From contig NZ_VFPA01000001.1 in NCBI RefSeq assembly GCF_006716445.1, positions 682,001 to 746,000 on the forward strand: a stretch of 64,000 nucleotides of DNA, read 5' to 3'. Positions 43,892 through 53,828 of the stretch are shown one piece after another. The stretch comes from Pseudonocardia kunmingensis (GTDB lineage Bacteria; Actinomycetota; Actinomycetes; Mycobacteriales; Pseudonocardiaceae). The notes beneath the pieces are model-generated. The model ran no database searches. It saw only the letters and a list, made by a program, of their open reading frames with translations, and had not been told where the DNA came from. Each line of letters opens with the position of its first letter. Position 1 is the stretch's first letter. The translations under genes and the position numbers were made by a program.

Positions 43892-45015
43892 CGGGCGCCT
43901 CCCGCCGGCGCAGAACTGGACCGAGCGGCCTCCGGGCAGCGGGCCGCGCCGAGCCGGAGCCCGGCGCCGTCGGCCGCGAACACGTGGACCCGCTCCCAGT
44001 CGACGGCCAGCACGACCTCGTCGCCCTCGTGCACCCGGTGGTCGGAGGTGACCGCGATGACGGACACCCCGGCCACGTCCACGGACAGCTCGACCGACCG
44101 GCCGAGGCGCTCGGCGAGCACGACCCGGCCGCGCAGCACCAGCCGCTCGGCGGGCGGCGGCCCGTCCACGATCTCGAGGTCCCGCGGCCGGATCCCGATC
44201 CGCACCGGGCCCTGCGCCGCGGGCGTCCCGGCGGTGAAGGCCTTCCCGACCCGCGCCACGCCCGCATCCACCGCCGCGTCCAGCAGGTTCATCTCCGGCT
44301 GGCCCAGCGCGCGGGCGACGAACGTGTCCACCGGCTCGGCCCAGACCTGCGCCGGGGTGCCCACCTGCACCAGCCGGCCCTCCCGCAGCACCCCGATCCG
44401 GTCGCCGAGCGCGAGCGCCTCCTGGTAGTCGTGCGTCACGTAGAGCGTCGTGGTGCCCGACAGCTCGCCGAGCTGCTTCAGCTCGGCCCGCATGGCCGCG
44501 CGCAGCTTGGCGTCCAGGTGCGAGAGGGGCTCGTCGAGCAGGTAGACCTCGGCGGGGCGCACCAGCACCCGGCCCAGCGCCGTGCGCTGGCGCTGCCCGT
44601 TGGACAGCTCGCGGGGGAAGCGGGCCAGCAGGTGGTCGATGCCGAGGGTGGTGGTGACCTCCTTGATCCGCTCGGCCTGCTGCGCCGGCGTCCAGGTGCC
44701 GTTGCGGCCCGAGCGCAGCGGGGAGGCGAGGTTCTGCTCCACCGTCTTCTGCGGGTAGAGCGCGTAGCTCTCGAAGGCCATCGCGACGCCGCGGTCGTAG
44801 GGCTCCACGCCGGTCATGTCGCGCCCGGCGATGCGGATCTCGCCCTGCGCGCCGTCGACGAGACCCGCGACGCTCTTCAGCGTGGTGGTCTTGCCGGCGC
44901 CGGACGGGCCGAGGACCACGAAGAACTCGCCGTCGGCCAGCTCGAGGTCGATCCCGTGCAGCGCGACCGTCTTCCCGTAGCGGGCGGTCAGGCCCTTCAC
45001 CGAGAGGGAACCCAC
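43888..45015 (-). CDS. Carbohydrate ABC transporter ATP-binding protein (first of two)
   Basis: 375-residue MalK-type ATPase with Walker A LGPSGAGKTTTLKSVAGLVD, signature ELSNGQRQRTALGRVLVRP, Walker B VYLLDEPLSHLDAKLRAAM and switch YVTHDYQEALALGDRIGVLR, plus a C-terminal TOBE-type domain. It differs clearly from its neighbour, so the pair likely forms a heterodimer under the two permeases. Its start overlaps the permease stop by one base. Confidence 0.93.
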   Translation of the reverse strand: MGSLSVKGLTARYGKTVALHGIDLELADGEFFVVLGPSGAGKTTTLKSVAGLVDGAQGEIRIAGRDMTGVEPYDRGVAMAFESYALYPQKTVEQNLASPLRSGRNGTWTPAQQAERIKEVTTTLGIDHLLARFPRELSNGQRQRTALGRVLVRPAEVYLLDEPLSHLDAKLRAAMRAELKQLGELSGTTTLYVTHDYQEALALGDRIGVLREGRLVQVGTPAQVWAEPVDTFVARALGQPEMNLLDAAVDAGVARVGKAFTAGTPAAQGPVRIGIRPRDLEIVDGPPPAERLVLRGRVVLAERLGRSVELSVDVAGVSVIAVTSDHRVHEGDEVVLAVDWERVHVFAADGAGLRLGAARCPEAARSSSAPAGGAR

Positions 45016-45884
45016 TAGGACTTCACCGCCCCGAAGGACAGCCCGCGCACGAGGTAGCGCTGGATCGACAGGGCCACCAGCAGCGGTGGCAGCGCGGCGA
45101 TCAGCGCGGCCGCGGCCGTCAGGTTGTAGTAGGCCTGCCCGCCGCCGCCCAGGAACCGGGTGACGGCCACCGTCACCGGCGTGTGCTCGCTGCCGGTGAG
45201 GATCAGCGGGAACACGTAGTTGTTCCAGGCGAAGATGAACGCCAGCAGCGCCGCGGCGGCGATCCCCGGGCGCACGAGCGGCAGCGCCACCATGACGAAC
45301 GCGCGGCGCCGGGTGTAGCCGTCGAGCAGCGCGGCCTGCTCCAGCTCGGCGGGCATGTCCTGGAAGTAGGAGCGCAGGATCCAGACGATCAGCGGCATCG
45401 TCACCAGCTGCAGCACCCAGATCATGCCGACGTTCGTGTCGAACAGCCCCAGCTGGTTGTAGATCACGAACAGCGGGACGATCACCATCAGCTCCGGCGC
45501 GAACCGGAACGACAGGATCGTGAACATCACGTCATTGCTCCCGCGGTACTGCCAGCGCCCCGCCGCGTATGCGGCCGGGAGGCCGATCACCAGCGACACC
45601 AGCACCGCGCCCACGCAGTTGACGACGCTCGTGAAGATCGCCTGGGTGAAGTCGACGCTGGTCAGCCGGGTGCCCTCGTCCGACAGCACCGTGGCGAAGT
45701 TCTCCAGCGTCGGCGTGAACGCGAAGTAGGTGCTGATCTGCTCCGCGTCGGTCTTCAGCGCCAGCAGCACCATCCAGACCAGCGGGAACAGCGAGAACAC
45801 GAACCACACCAGCAGCGCGGCGTCCGCGCCGACCGACGCCGGCGAGAACCGCCGCTGACCCGGCGAAAGCTCCTTCGAAGCCAT
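45015..45884 (-). CDS. Carbohydrate ABC transporter permease (MalG type)
   Basis: 289 residues from ATG 45884, preceded by GGTGGGGGGCATTA. Six membrane segments are visible, and the EAA coupling loop is LEQAALLDGYTRRRAFVMVA with LPLVRPGIAAAALLAF. It pairs with the MalF-type permease upstream. The ribosome-binding site and start codon lie in one arm of the 167-bp palindrome at 45884-46050, so translation may depend on that hairpin opening. Confidence 0.93.
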   Translation of the reverse strand: MASKELSPGQRRFSPASVGADAALLVWFVFSLFPLVWMVLLALKTDAEQISTYFAFTPTLENFATVLSDEGTRLTSVDFTQAIFTSVVNCVGAVLVSLVIGLPAAYAAGRWQYRGSNDVMFTILSFRFAPELMVIVPLFVIYNQLGLFDTNVGMIWVLQLVTMPLIVWILRSYFQDMPAELEQAALLDGYTRRRAFVMVALPLVRPGIAAAALLAFIFAWNNYVFPLILTGSEHTPVTVAVTRFLGGGGQAYYNLTAAAALIAALPPLLVALSIQRYLVRGLSFGAVKS

Positions 45885-46050
45885 TAATGCCCCCCACCGG
45901 GAGTGCCGCACATATCTCGACGGCCCAGCTCCCCGCTGGCCGCACCGGCGAACCGGCCGAGTATGTCCAATACGAGGTCGGCCCGCCGGCACGCCCAGCG
46001 GAAACCTGGATCCGCCGATATACGCACTGCACTCCCGGTGGGGGGCATCA
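45884..46050. repeat. 167-bp palindrome between the two permease genes
   Basis: The outer 24 bases at each end pair with one mismatch: on the plus strand TTAATGCCCCCCACCGGGAG from 45884 against ACTCCCGGTGGGGGGCATCA ending 46050. Similarity continues inward almost to the centre (CCGCTGG, CCGGCG, and GTAT/ATAC around a loop at ~45965). The element spans exactly from the MalF-type stop codon to the MalG-type start codon. In the transcript the second arm holds the next gene's Shine-Dalgarno run and AUG, so pairing would hide them. Confidence 0.8.
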
Positions 46051-46989
46051 ATCCTCCGATCCGGCGGCGCGCCGCTGGGCCTTGCCCAGCACGCTGACCA
46101 GGTAGCGGGCGGTCAGGAAGACGATCACCCAGAGCAGGAACATGTACGTGCTGCCCTGGCTGTAGTTGAGGTTGACGATCGAGTTCTGGTACGCGCCGAT
46201 CTGCAGGGTGCGCGTGGCGTCGCCGGGCCCGCCCGCCGTCAGCACGTACACGTGGTCGAAGATCTTCAGCGAGTCCATGAACCGGAAGATCACCGCGACC
46301 AGGATGTAGGGCCACATCATCGGCAGCATCAGGCGGCGGAACATGTAGAACCAGCCGGCGCCGTCCACCGCGGAGGCCTCGAAGGGCTCCTTGGGCAGCG
46401 ACCGGATCCCGGCCAGCACGAGGATCGCCACGAACGGCGTGAAGATCCAGACGTCGACGAGCACCACCGACCAGATCGCGGTGCTCTCACCGAGCCAGTC
46501 GAACGTCGAGCCCAGGCCGAGCACGTGGTTGAGCACGCCGAACTGCGGGTTGAACATCAGCCCCCAGATCACGCCCGCGATCACCGGCGCGATCATCAGC
46601 GGCAGGATCAGCACCCGCTCGAAGACCCGCCCGATCAGGCTGGAGCGGTTGAGCAGGAGCGCGATCGCGACGCCCAGCACCGTCTCGATCACGGTGGCGG
46701 CCACGGCGTAGAACAGCGTGACGCGCACGCTCGTCCAGAACGTCGGATCGGAGAGGATCTCGGCGAAGTTCTCGAACCCGACGAACGACGGGCGCGGCAC
46801 CACGGCGGCGTAGTTGAGGAACGCGTAGTAGGCGCCGAGCACGAACGGGTAGAGGATCCCGACGATGATCAGGACGGCCGGGATCGAGAGCAGGTAGGGC
46901 CGCAGTCCCCGCCGCCACGCCGGCACCGCGCGCGGGGCGCGGTCGGCGGCGGCCGGTCCCTTCGTCGGTGGGACGGCAGTGGTCGTCAC
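46048..46989 (-). CDS. Carbohydrate ABC transporter permease (MalF type)
   Basis: 313 residues with six membrane segments after a ~30-residue cytoplasmic start. The EAA loop reads PFEASAVDGAGWFYMFRRLM, followed by LPMMWPYILVAVIFRFMD. It starts three bases after the binding-protein gene stop. Its stop codon is the edge of the palindrome that separates it from the partner permease. Confidence 0.93.
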   Translation of the reverse strand: MTTTAVPPTKGPAAADRAPRAVPAWRRGLRPYLLSIPAVLIIVGILYPFVLGAYYAFLNYAAVVPRPSFVGFENFAEILSDPTFWTSVRVTLFYAVAATVIETVLGVAIALLLNRSSLIGRVFERVLILPLMIAPVIAGVIWGLMFNPQFGVLNHVLGLGSTFDWLGESTAIWSVVLVDVWIFTPFVAILVLAGIRSLPKEPFEASAVDGAGWFYMFRRLMLPMMWPYILVAVIFRFMDSLKIFDHVYVLTAGGPGDATRTLQIGAYQNSIVNLNYSQGSTYMFLLWVIVFLTARYLVSVLGKAQRRAAGSED

Positions 46990-46992
46990 GCG

Positions 46993-48422
<1,430 letters not shown>

Positions 48423-48426
<4 letters not shown>

Positions 48427-49091
48427 GCGGTCCTCCCTGCGATCGGATCCGGCGCGTCGGCGGTGACGGCCGGTGAGGTGGGGACGTTCAGGGCCAGCAG
48501 CGCGGGCGGCCGGCCGGGATCGGCGGGCACGCGCAGCCGGGTGGCGGCGGCGTTCTCCAGCCGCGGCAGCACGTCGCGGTAGCGGGAGAGCGGGATGCCC
48601 AGCCACGCGCAGAGCGCCAGGCGCAGCAGCGTGTTGTGCGCGACCACCAGCACGTTCGCCCCGCGGTGGCGCTCGGCCACGGCGCGCAGCGCGTCCACGG
48701 CCCGCGCGGCGGCGGCGGCAGGCGGCTCGGCGCCGGGGAACGGGTGCGCCACCGGATCGGCGACGAACGCCGCCGCGGCCTCCGGGTGGCTCGCGCGCAG
48801 CTCGGCGAGGGTGCGCCCCTCGGCGACGCCGAAGTCGGTCTCGCGAAGCTCGGGCACGACCTCCGGTTCCAGGCCCAGCGCCGCGGCCACCGGTGCGGCG
48901 GTGATCCGCGCCCGCGACACCGGCGAGCAGACCAGCACGTCGAAGCCCTGGTGGCGCGCCCAGTCGGCGAGGGCAGCGGCCTGTGCGCGCCCGGTGTCGT
49001 CGAGCGGCACGTCGCTGACACCGGCATACCGGTTCTCGGCGTGCCACACGGTGCGGCCGTGCCGGACGAGGGTGAGTTCGGTGGCGCTCAC
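48423..49091 (-). CDS. Histidine phosphatase family protein
   Basis: 222 residues, phosphoglycerate-mutase-like. The catalytic RHG motif is near the start (LTLVRHGRTVWHAENRYAG), the second His is in NVLVVAHNTLLRLALCAWLG, and LRETDFGVAEGRTLAELRAS is the usual middle motif. GTG 49091 overlaps the FGGY kinase stop (GTGA). A phosphatase directly after a sugar kinase may recycle sugar phosphates or prevent their toxic build-up, which is inference. Confidence 0.92.
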
Positions 49092-50632
49092 GAAGGGCCC
49101 TCGCCCTCGCCCGCGGAGTTCAGGAAAGCCACATTCCTGTCCTGCACGTTCATGAAAGTGGCTTTCCTGAACCCCGGGGGCACGCTTCCGAGCCAGCCCC
49201 GGTCGTCCAGGGCGGCCACCAGGCGCGCGTATCCCTCCGTCAGCTCGTCCGCCCGGGCCGGGTCCGGGTCGAAGCGGCGGCGGATGCGGACCATCGACCG
49301 CGCCGTCTCCGCGAGGCGCCCGGGTGGGGCGGCGGCCAGCACGGCCGACCCGAGCGCGGAACCGGACTCCTCCGGCACGGCCACCGGGCGCTGCAGCACG
49401 TCGGCGCGCAGCTGCGTCCACCAGTCGTTGCGGCCGGCCCCGCCGGTGGCGACCACCGGGCCCGAGACGTCGGCACCCAGGCCGGCGAGCACGTCGAATG
49501 CCAGCCGCTCGACGTAGGCGACGCCGTGCGCGACGCGCTGCAGCCGGTCCGCCGCATCCCCGCCGGGCGGGCCCCCGAGGTCGAAGCCCTCGGCGTCGTC
49601 GGCGACGAACGGGAACCGCTCGCCCCGCCCGGCCAGAGGATAGGTCGCGCCCGCGGGAACCCCGCGCTCCCGCGCGCGCGCCGTGAGGACGTCCAGGTCC
49701 GCACCGGGCAGGTCGGTGGCGAGGACGCCGGCCCCCGTGCTCGACGCCCCGCCGGGCAGCCACCCGCCGTCGGGGTTGCGGTGGCAGTACACCGCGCCGC
49801 TCGGGTCGTGCAGCAGGTCGGGTGTGGAGCCCTTGAGCACCAGCGTCGTGCCGAGCGCCGAGCACCACTGCCCCGGCGCCAGCGCCGCCGTGGCCACCTG
49901 CGCGGCACAGCCGTCGGTCATGCCGGCGACGATCGGCGTGCCCGCGGGGACGCCCGACTCCTGGGCGGCGGACGCCGACACCACGGCCACGCGCGTGCCG
50001 GGCGCGACCACCGGGGGCAGGACCGCGGGATCGACGCCGAGCCGCTCCAGCACGGCGTCCGGCCACGCGTCGCGGAGCAGGTCGTACCCGGTCTTGAGCG
50101 CGTGGCTCCAGTCGGTGGGCACCGGGTGGCCTGCCAGCCGCGCGCCGACGTGGTCGGCCTGGTGGGCGAGGCGGTGCCCGGCCGGCACCGCGTTCCGCGC
50201 GGACAGCCACGCCGCCTTCGGCAGCGCCCAGCTCGCCTGCATCCGGTAGCCGAGCTCGTTCCAGAGCGCGGCGCCTGCGTCCTGTGCGAGGAGCGCCTCG
50301 CGCGCGGCACGCCGGTCGTCGTACATGAGCGCGGGCCCGGCGGCGCGACCCCGCGCGTCCTGGACGACGAGCGTGCCCGACGTCGCGTCGATGCTCACCC
50401 CTGCGACGGGTCGCCCACCGCGTCCGGCGAGCGCTGCCCGGGTGGCGGTGCAGGTGGCGCTCCACCACTCCGCGGGGTCCTGCTCGTGCCGCTCGCCCTC
50501 GCGCACGTCGCGCTCCAGTGGCGCCGCGCCGCTGCCGAGCACCGCACCCGTGCCGTCCACGAGCACGGCACGCACGCCCTGCGTGCCGAGGTCGACCCCC
50601 AGCCAGAGCGGGGCGTCCGCAGGTCCGGGCAC
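49088..50632 (-). CDS. FGGY family carbohydrate kinase (xylulokinase-like)
   Basis: 514 residues from GTG 50632, preceded by GAGGAGGGAGAACCG; an upstream in-frame ATG (50689) lacks such support. ATP-dependent sugar/polyol kinase: LWLGVDLGTQGVRAVLVDGT, GVSIDATSGTLVVQDARGRA, GMTDGCAAQVATAALAPGQW, VVATGGAGRNDWWTQLRAD. It is the first gene of the transporter operon and diverges from the DeoR gene. The last ~28 residues (FRKATFMNVQDRNVAFLNSA) are encoded by a hairpin repeat, so the native C-terminus was probably extended by that element. Confidence 0.92.
   Translation of the reverse strand: MPGPADAPLWLGVDLGTQGVRAVLVDGTGAVLGSGAAPLERDVREGERHEQDPAEWWSATCTATRAALAGRGGRPVAGVSIDATSGTLVVQDARGRAAGPALMYDDRRAAREALLAQDAGAALWNELGYRMQASWALPKAAWLSARNAVPAGHRLAHQADHVGARLAGHPVPTDWSHALKTGYDLLRDAWPDAVLERLGVDPAVLPPVVAPGTRVAVVSASAAQESGVPAGTPIVAGMTDGCAAQVATAALAPGQWCSALGTTLVLKGSTPDLLHDPSGAVYCHRNPDGGWLPGGASSTGAGVLATDLPGADLDVLTARARERGVPAGATYPLAGRGERFPFVADDAEGFDLGGPPGGDAADRLQRVAHGVAYVERLAFDVLAGLGADVSGPVVATGGAGRNDWWTQLRADVLQRPVAVPEESGSALGSAVLAAAPPGRLAETARSMVRIRRRFDPDPARADELTEGYARLVAALDDRGWLGSVPPGFRKATFMNVQDRNVAFLNSAGEGEGPS
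49118..49172. repeat. Hairpin repeat inside the 3' end of the FGGY kinase gene (family E)
   Basis: GTTCAGGAAAGCCACATTC (49118-49136) and GAAAGTGGCTTTCCTGAAC (49154-49172) are reverse complements at 18 of 19 positions, with a 17-base loop. The whole stem-loop is translated as the kinase tail. Its architecture resembles the intergenic family A hairpins, though the sequence differs. No other copy is seen in the window. Confidence 0.75.
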
Positions 50633-50720
50633 CGGTTCTCCCTCCTCGGCCGCTGCTCGACGCGGCGGCGCTGCTGTGCGCGGCGACACAGTATGGCGAG
50701 CGACATCTCACGTCAACACG

Positions 50721-50810
50721 TTGTTGTCACAGCGATACCCGTGAAGTCTGCGGCGAGCACGACCGACCTCGGACCCAACTTCACAGCGAAAGCAGCGTTG
50801 TTCACATCGA
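50721..50810. promoter_or_regulatory. Three direct repeats in the DeoR/kinase divergent region
   Basis: TTGTTGTCACAGCGA (50721-50735), ACTTCACAGCGAA (50778-50790) and TTGTTCACATCGA (50798-50810) share TT-CACA-CGA. They sit between the divergent FGGY kinase and DeoR genes, in a relatively AT-rich region, and are candidate DeoR-binding boxes controlling both arms. Confidence 0.5.
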
Positions 50811-50876
50811 AGCTTGACGAATCGCGATCCGCGCGCTGTGATGCCAACCGCAGCAGCGCGACGGAGGAGGCGAGCG

Positions 50877-51680
50877 GTGACCGAGCGGGAGGTGGACGCG
50901 ACCCGGACGCTCGGGCCAGAGGGCCGCCAGTCCCGGATCACCGACCGCGTGCTGAGCGCGGGATCGGTGTCGGCCCAGGAGCTCGCGGAGGACTTCGGGG
51001 TCTCGGTGATGACCATCCACCGCGACCTCGACGAGCTGCAGCGCCAGGGCGTGCTGCGCAAGTCCCGCGGCATCGCCACAGCGCAGCCCAGCGGCACCTT
51101 CGAGTCCAACGTCGAGTACCGCGCCAAGGCCAACGTCGAGGCCAAGCGCCTCATCGCCCAGCACGCCTGCCGCCACGTCGAGCCCGGGATGTCGGTGCTG
51201 CTCGACGACTCCACGACCGCACTGCAGATGCTCCCCCACCTCGCCGCGCTGGCCCCGCTCACGGTGGCCACCAACTACCTCACCGCGCTGGTCGAGCTGG
51301 CCAAGCTGCGCGACGTGCACGTGGTGGCGCTCGGCGGCGGCTACGACATCCAGCACGACTCGTTCCTCGGCTCCACCTGCGTGGACGCCGTGCAGTCCAT
51401 GCGCTTCGACGCCGCGTTCGTCAGCACGTCCGCGGTGAGCGACGGCTACGCCTTCCACCAGGAGGACAAGATCGTCGCGGTGAAGCGCGCGATGGTCGAC
51501 GTCGCCGCACGCAGCCACCTGCTCATCGACCACACCAAGCTCACCCGCAGCGCCCTGCACCGGCTGCTGCCCCTGCACCGGTTCGCCTCCGTCGTCGTCG
51601 ACCCGGGCGTCCCCGCCCGGGACCTGGCCGCGCTGCGGGAGAACGACGTGCTCGTGGAGGTCGCGGGCCGCGCCGAGTGA
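50877..51680 (+). CDS. DeoR family transcriptional regulator
   Basis: 267 residues from GTG 50877 (ACGGAGGAGGCGAGC upstream). The HTH covers residues ~15-70 with SVSAQELAEDFGVSVMTIHR and DLDELQRQGVLRKSRG. The sugar-phosphate sensor domain has SVLLDDSTTALQMLPHLAAL, VHVVALGGGYDIQHDSFLGS and HLLIDHTKLTRSALHRLLPL, the normal DeoR layout. It lies at the divergence point of the kinase/transporter operon and the aldolase/kinase/dehydrogenase operon and probably represses both in the absence of a phosphorylated intermediate. Confidence 0.93.
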   Translation: MTEREVDATRTLGPEGRQSRITDRVLSAGSVSAQELAEDFGVSVMTIHRDLDELQRQGVLRKSRGIATAQPSGTFESNVEYRAKANVEAKRLIAQHACRHVEPGMSVLLDDSTTALQMLPHLAALAPLTVATNYLTALVELAKLRDVHVVALGGGYDIQHDSFLGSTCVDAVQSMRFDAAFVSTSAVSDGYAFHQEDKIVAVKRAMVDVAARSHLLIDHTKLTRSALHRLLPLHRFASVVVDPGVPARDLAALRENDVLVEVAGRAE

Positions 51681-51711
51681 CCCCGCCTCCCCCGACAGGA
51701 AGGACCCGCCC

Positions 51712-52359
51712 ATGCTCCTGCACGACGAACGCGTCCAGCTCGTGGAGTACTGCCGCCGGATGCAGGCCGACGAGCTCACCGTCGGCACCTCGGGCAACCT
51801 CTCGGTCCGCTCGGGGGACCACATCGCGATCACGCCCAGCGGCGCGGCCTACGAGGACCTCACCCCGGAGTCGATCTGCGTGATCGACCTGGACGGCAAC
51901 CGCGTCGAGGACGGGCTCGACCCGTCCTCCGAGGTGCCGATGCACACCTCGGTCTACCGGCAGACGGACGCGCGCGCCGTCGTGCACACCCACCCGCTCT
52001 ACGCGAGCACGCTCTCGGCCGTGGTCGACGAGCTGCCCGCGGTGCACTACATGGTGGCGCTGCTCGGCGGGCCGGTGCGGGTGGCGCCCTACGCGACGTT
52101 CGGCAGCCCGGAACTGGCCGACAACAGCGTGAAGGCGATGGAGGGCCGCTTCGGCGCGATCCTCCAGAACCACGGCGCCACGACCTACGGCGAGACGCTC
52201 GCGAAGGCCTACACGCGCAGCATCTACCTGGAGTGGGTCTGCCGGATGTACTACCAGGCCCGGCTGCTCGGGGAGCCGAACATCCTGCCCGCCGACGAGA
52301 TCGCCCGCGTCGCCGACAAGCTGAACAGCTACGGGCAGACGGTGCCGGCCCGGTCATGA
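51712..52359 (+). CDS. Class II aldolase/adducin family protein
   Basis: 215 residues with the zinc histidines in AVVHTHPLYASTLSAVVDEL and ILQNHGATTYGETLAKAYTR, and the phosphate-binding TVGTSGNLSVRSGDHIAITP. Such enzymes (fuculose-1-phosphate aldolase, ribulose-5-phosphate epimerase types) cleave or epimerise sugar phosphates. It overlaps the following kinase by ATGA (52356-52359), so the kinase product is its likely substrate or relative. AGGAAGGACCCGCC precedes the ATG. Confidence 0.93.
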   Translation: MLLHDERVQLVEYCRRMQADELTVGTSGNLSVRSGDHIAITPSGAAYEDLTPESICVIDLDGNRVEDGLDPSSEVPMHTSVYRQTDARAVVHTHPLYASTLSAVVDELPAVHYMVALLGGPVRVAPYATFGSPELADNSVKAMEGRFGAILQNHGATTYGETLAKAYTRSIYLEWVCRMYYQARLLGEPNILPADEIARVADKLNSYGQTVPARS

Positions 52360-53828
52360 CGCGCACCTGGCTCGGCATCGACGCCGGGACGTCGGTCGTG
52401 AAGGCCGCCCTGTTCGACGACGACGGGCAGGCGCTCGCCGTCGCGGGCCGCCCGCTGGAGCTGCGGCACGGGGCGGACGACGCCGTGGAGCAGGACCTCG
52501 ACGCGGTCGTGGCGGCGGTCGGCGAGGTCACGCGCGAGGTCTGCGCGGGGCGCGTGCCGCACGTCGTGGCGCTCACCGGGCAGGGCGACGGCTGCTGGCT
52601 CACCGACGCAGGCGGCGCCCCGGTGCGCCCTGCGCTGTCGTGGCTGGACGGGCGGGCCGGCGCGCTGCTCGCGCGCTGGACCGCCGACGGCGTCACCGAG
52701 CGCGTGTTCCGCGCCAACGGATCCACCCTCTTCCCCGGCGCCCCCGGCCCGCTGCTCGCCTGGCTCGACGCGCACGAGCCGGACGCGCTCGACCGCGCGG
52801 CCACCGCAGGCAGCTGCAAGGACGCCGTGTTCACCCGGCTCACCGGCGAGCGCGCCACCGACCCGAGCGACAGCTCGATGCCCTTCGGCGACGGCACCGG
52901 CACCGGCTACAGCGACGCCGTGCTCGAGGCGATGGGGCTCGCCCACCGCCGCGACCTGCTCGCGCCCATCACCGTGCCCGTGCCCCGGGCGCCGCTCTCG
53001 GCCGCCGGCGCCGGGGTGCTGGGGCTCCCGGCCGGCACGCCGGTCAGCTCGGGCCCCTTCGACTTCCCGGCCTGCGCGCGCGGTGGCGGAGTCCGCGAGG
53101 TCGGCGACGCGCTGCTGATCGTCGGCACCACGCTGGGCTGCATGGTGCACGTGGACCGGCTCGCCACCAGCGGTGATCCCGCCGGCTTCTCCGTCGCCAC
53201 CGGCGAGCCGGGCCGGTGGCTGCAGGCGATGCCTGCCATGGTCGGCACGGCCTCGGTGGACTGGATGCTCCGCACGCTCGGCCTCCCGGTCACCGCGATC
53301 GACGCCGCCCTCGCCGCCAGCCCGCCCGGCGCGGGCGGGGTCGAGGTGCTGCCCTACTTCGCGACGTCGGGCGAGCGCGCGCCGTTCGTCGATCCGCACG
53401 CGTCCGGGCAGGTCACCGGGGTGCGCCTGACCACCACCCGCGACGACCTGCTGCGCGCGGTCTGCGAGGGCCTCGCCTACGCCGCGCGGCACTGCTTCGA
53501 CACCGCCGGCGGACTTTCCCGGCTCGTCGCGGCCGGAGGTGGCACCCGCTCCCGGCCATGGCTGCAGGTGTTCGCCGACGTGCTCGGCGTGCCCCTCGAG
53601 CTGGCCCGCACCCCGGAGGTCGGGGCGCGCGGCGCCGTGCTCGCCGCGGCGGCAGCGCACGGGGAGGACCTCGACGTCGCGACGTGGACGGCCGCCGAGG
53701 GCGTCGTCGAGCCGGATCCCTCGGTGCGCGAGCGCTACGCCGAGGGCTACGCGCGCTACCTCGACCACGTGCGGGCCGCGCAGCCGTTCTGGGCCACCCG
53801 GCAGGCGTCGGCGGTGGTGCCGGCGTGA
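52356..53828 (+). CDS. FGGY family carbohydrate kinase (erythritol-kinase-like)
   Basis: 490 residues. N-terminal WLGIDAGTSVVKAALFDDDG resembles EryA-type polyol kinases. Other motifs: VALTGQGDGCWLTDAGGAPV, ALSWLDGRAGALLARW, AGSCKDAVFTRLTGERATDP and LVAAGGGTRSRPWLQVFADV. It overlaps the GlpD-like gene by GTGA (53825-53828). A kinase coupled to a GlpD-type dehydrogenase is the EryA-EryB arrangement of erythritol catabolism, or GlpK-GlpD for glycerol. The substrate assignment is inference. Confidence 0.9.
   Translation: MTRTWLGIDAGTSVVKAALFDDDGQALAVAGRPLELRHGADDAVEQDLDAVVAAVGEVTREVCAGRVPHVVALTGQGDGCWLTDAGGAPVRPALSWLDGRAGALLARWTADGVTERVFRANGSTLFPGAPGPLLAWLDAHEPDALDRAATAGSCKDAVFTRLTGERATDPSDSSMPFGDGTGTGYSDAVLEAMGLAHRRDLLAPITVPVPRAPLSAAGAGVLGLPAGTPVSSGPFDFPACARGGGVREVGDALLIVGTTLGCMVHVDRLATSGDPAGFSVATGEPGRWLQAMPAMVGTASVDWMLRTLGLPVTAIDAALAASPPGAGGVEVLPYFATSGERAPFVDPHASGQVTGVRLTTTRDDLLRAVCEGLAYAARHCFDTAGGLSRLVAAGGGTRSRPWLQVFADVLGVPLELARTPEVGARGAVLAAAAAHGEDLDVATWTAAEGVVEPDPSVRERYAEGYARYLDHVRAAQPFWATRQASAVVPA

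Noticed and set aside
45884..46050. Insertion sequence or integrase attachment site at the permease junction
   Set aside because: No transposase or integrase gene, no flanking direct repeat and exact fit between stop and start codons. It is kept only as a palindrome of unknown origin.
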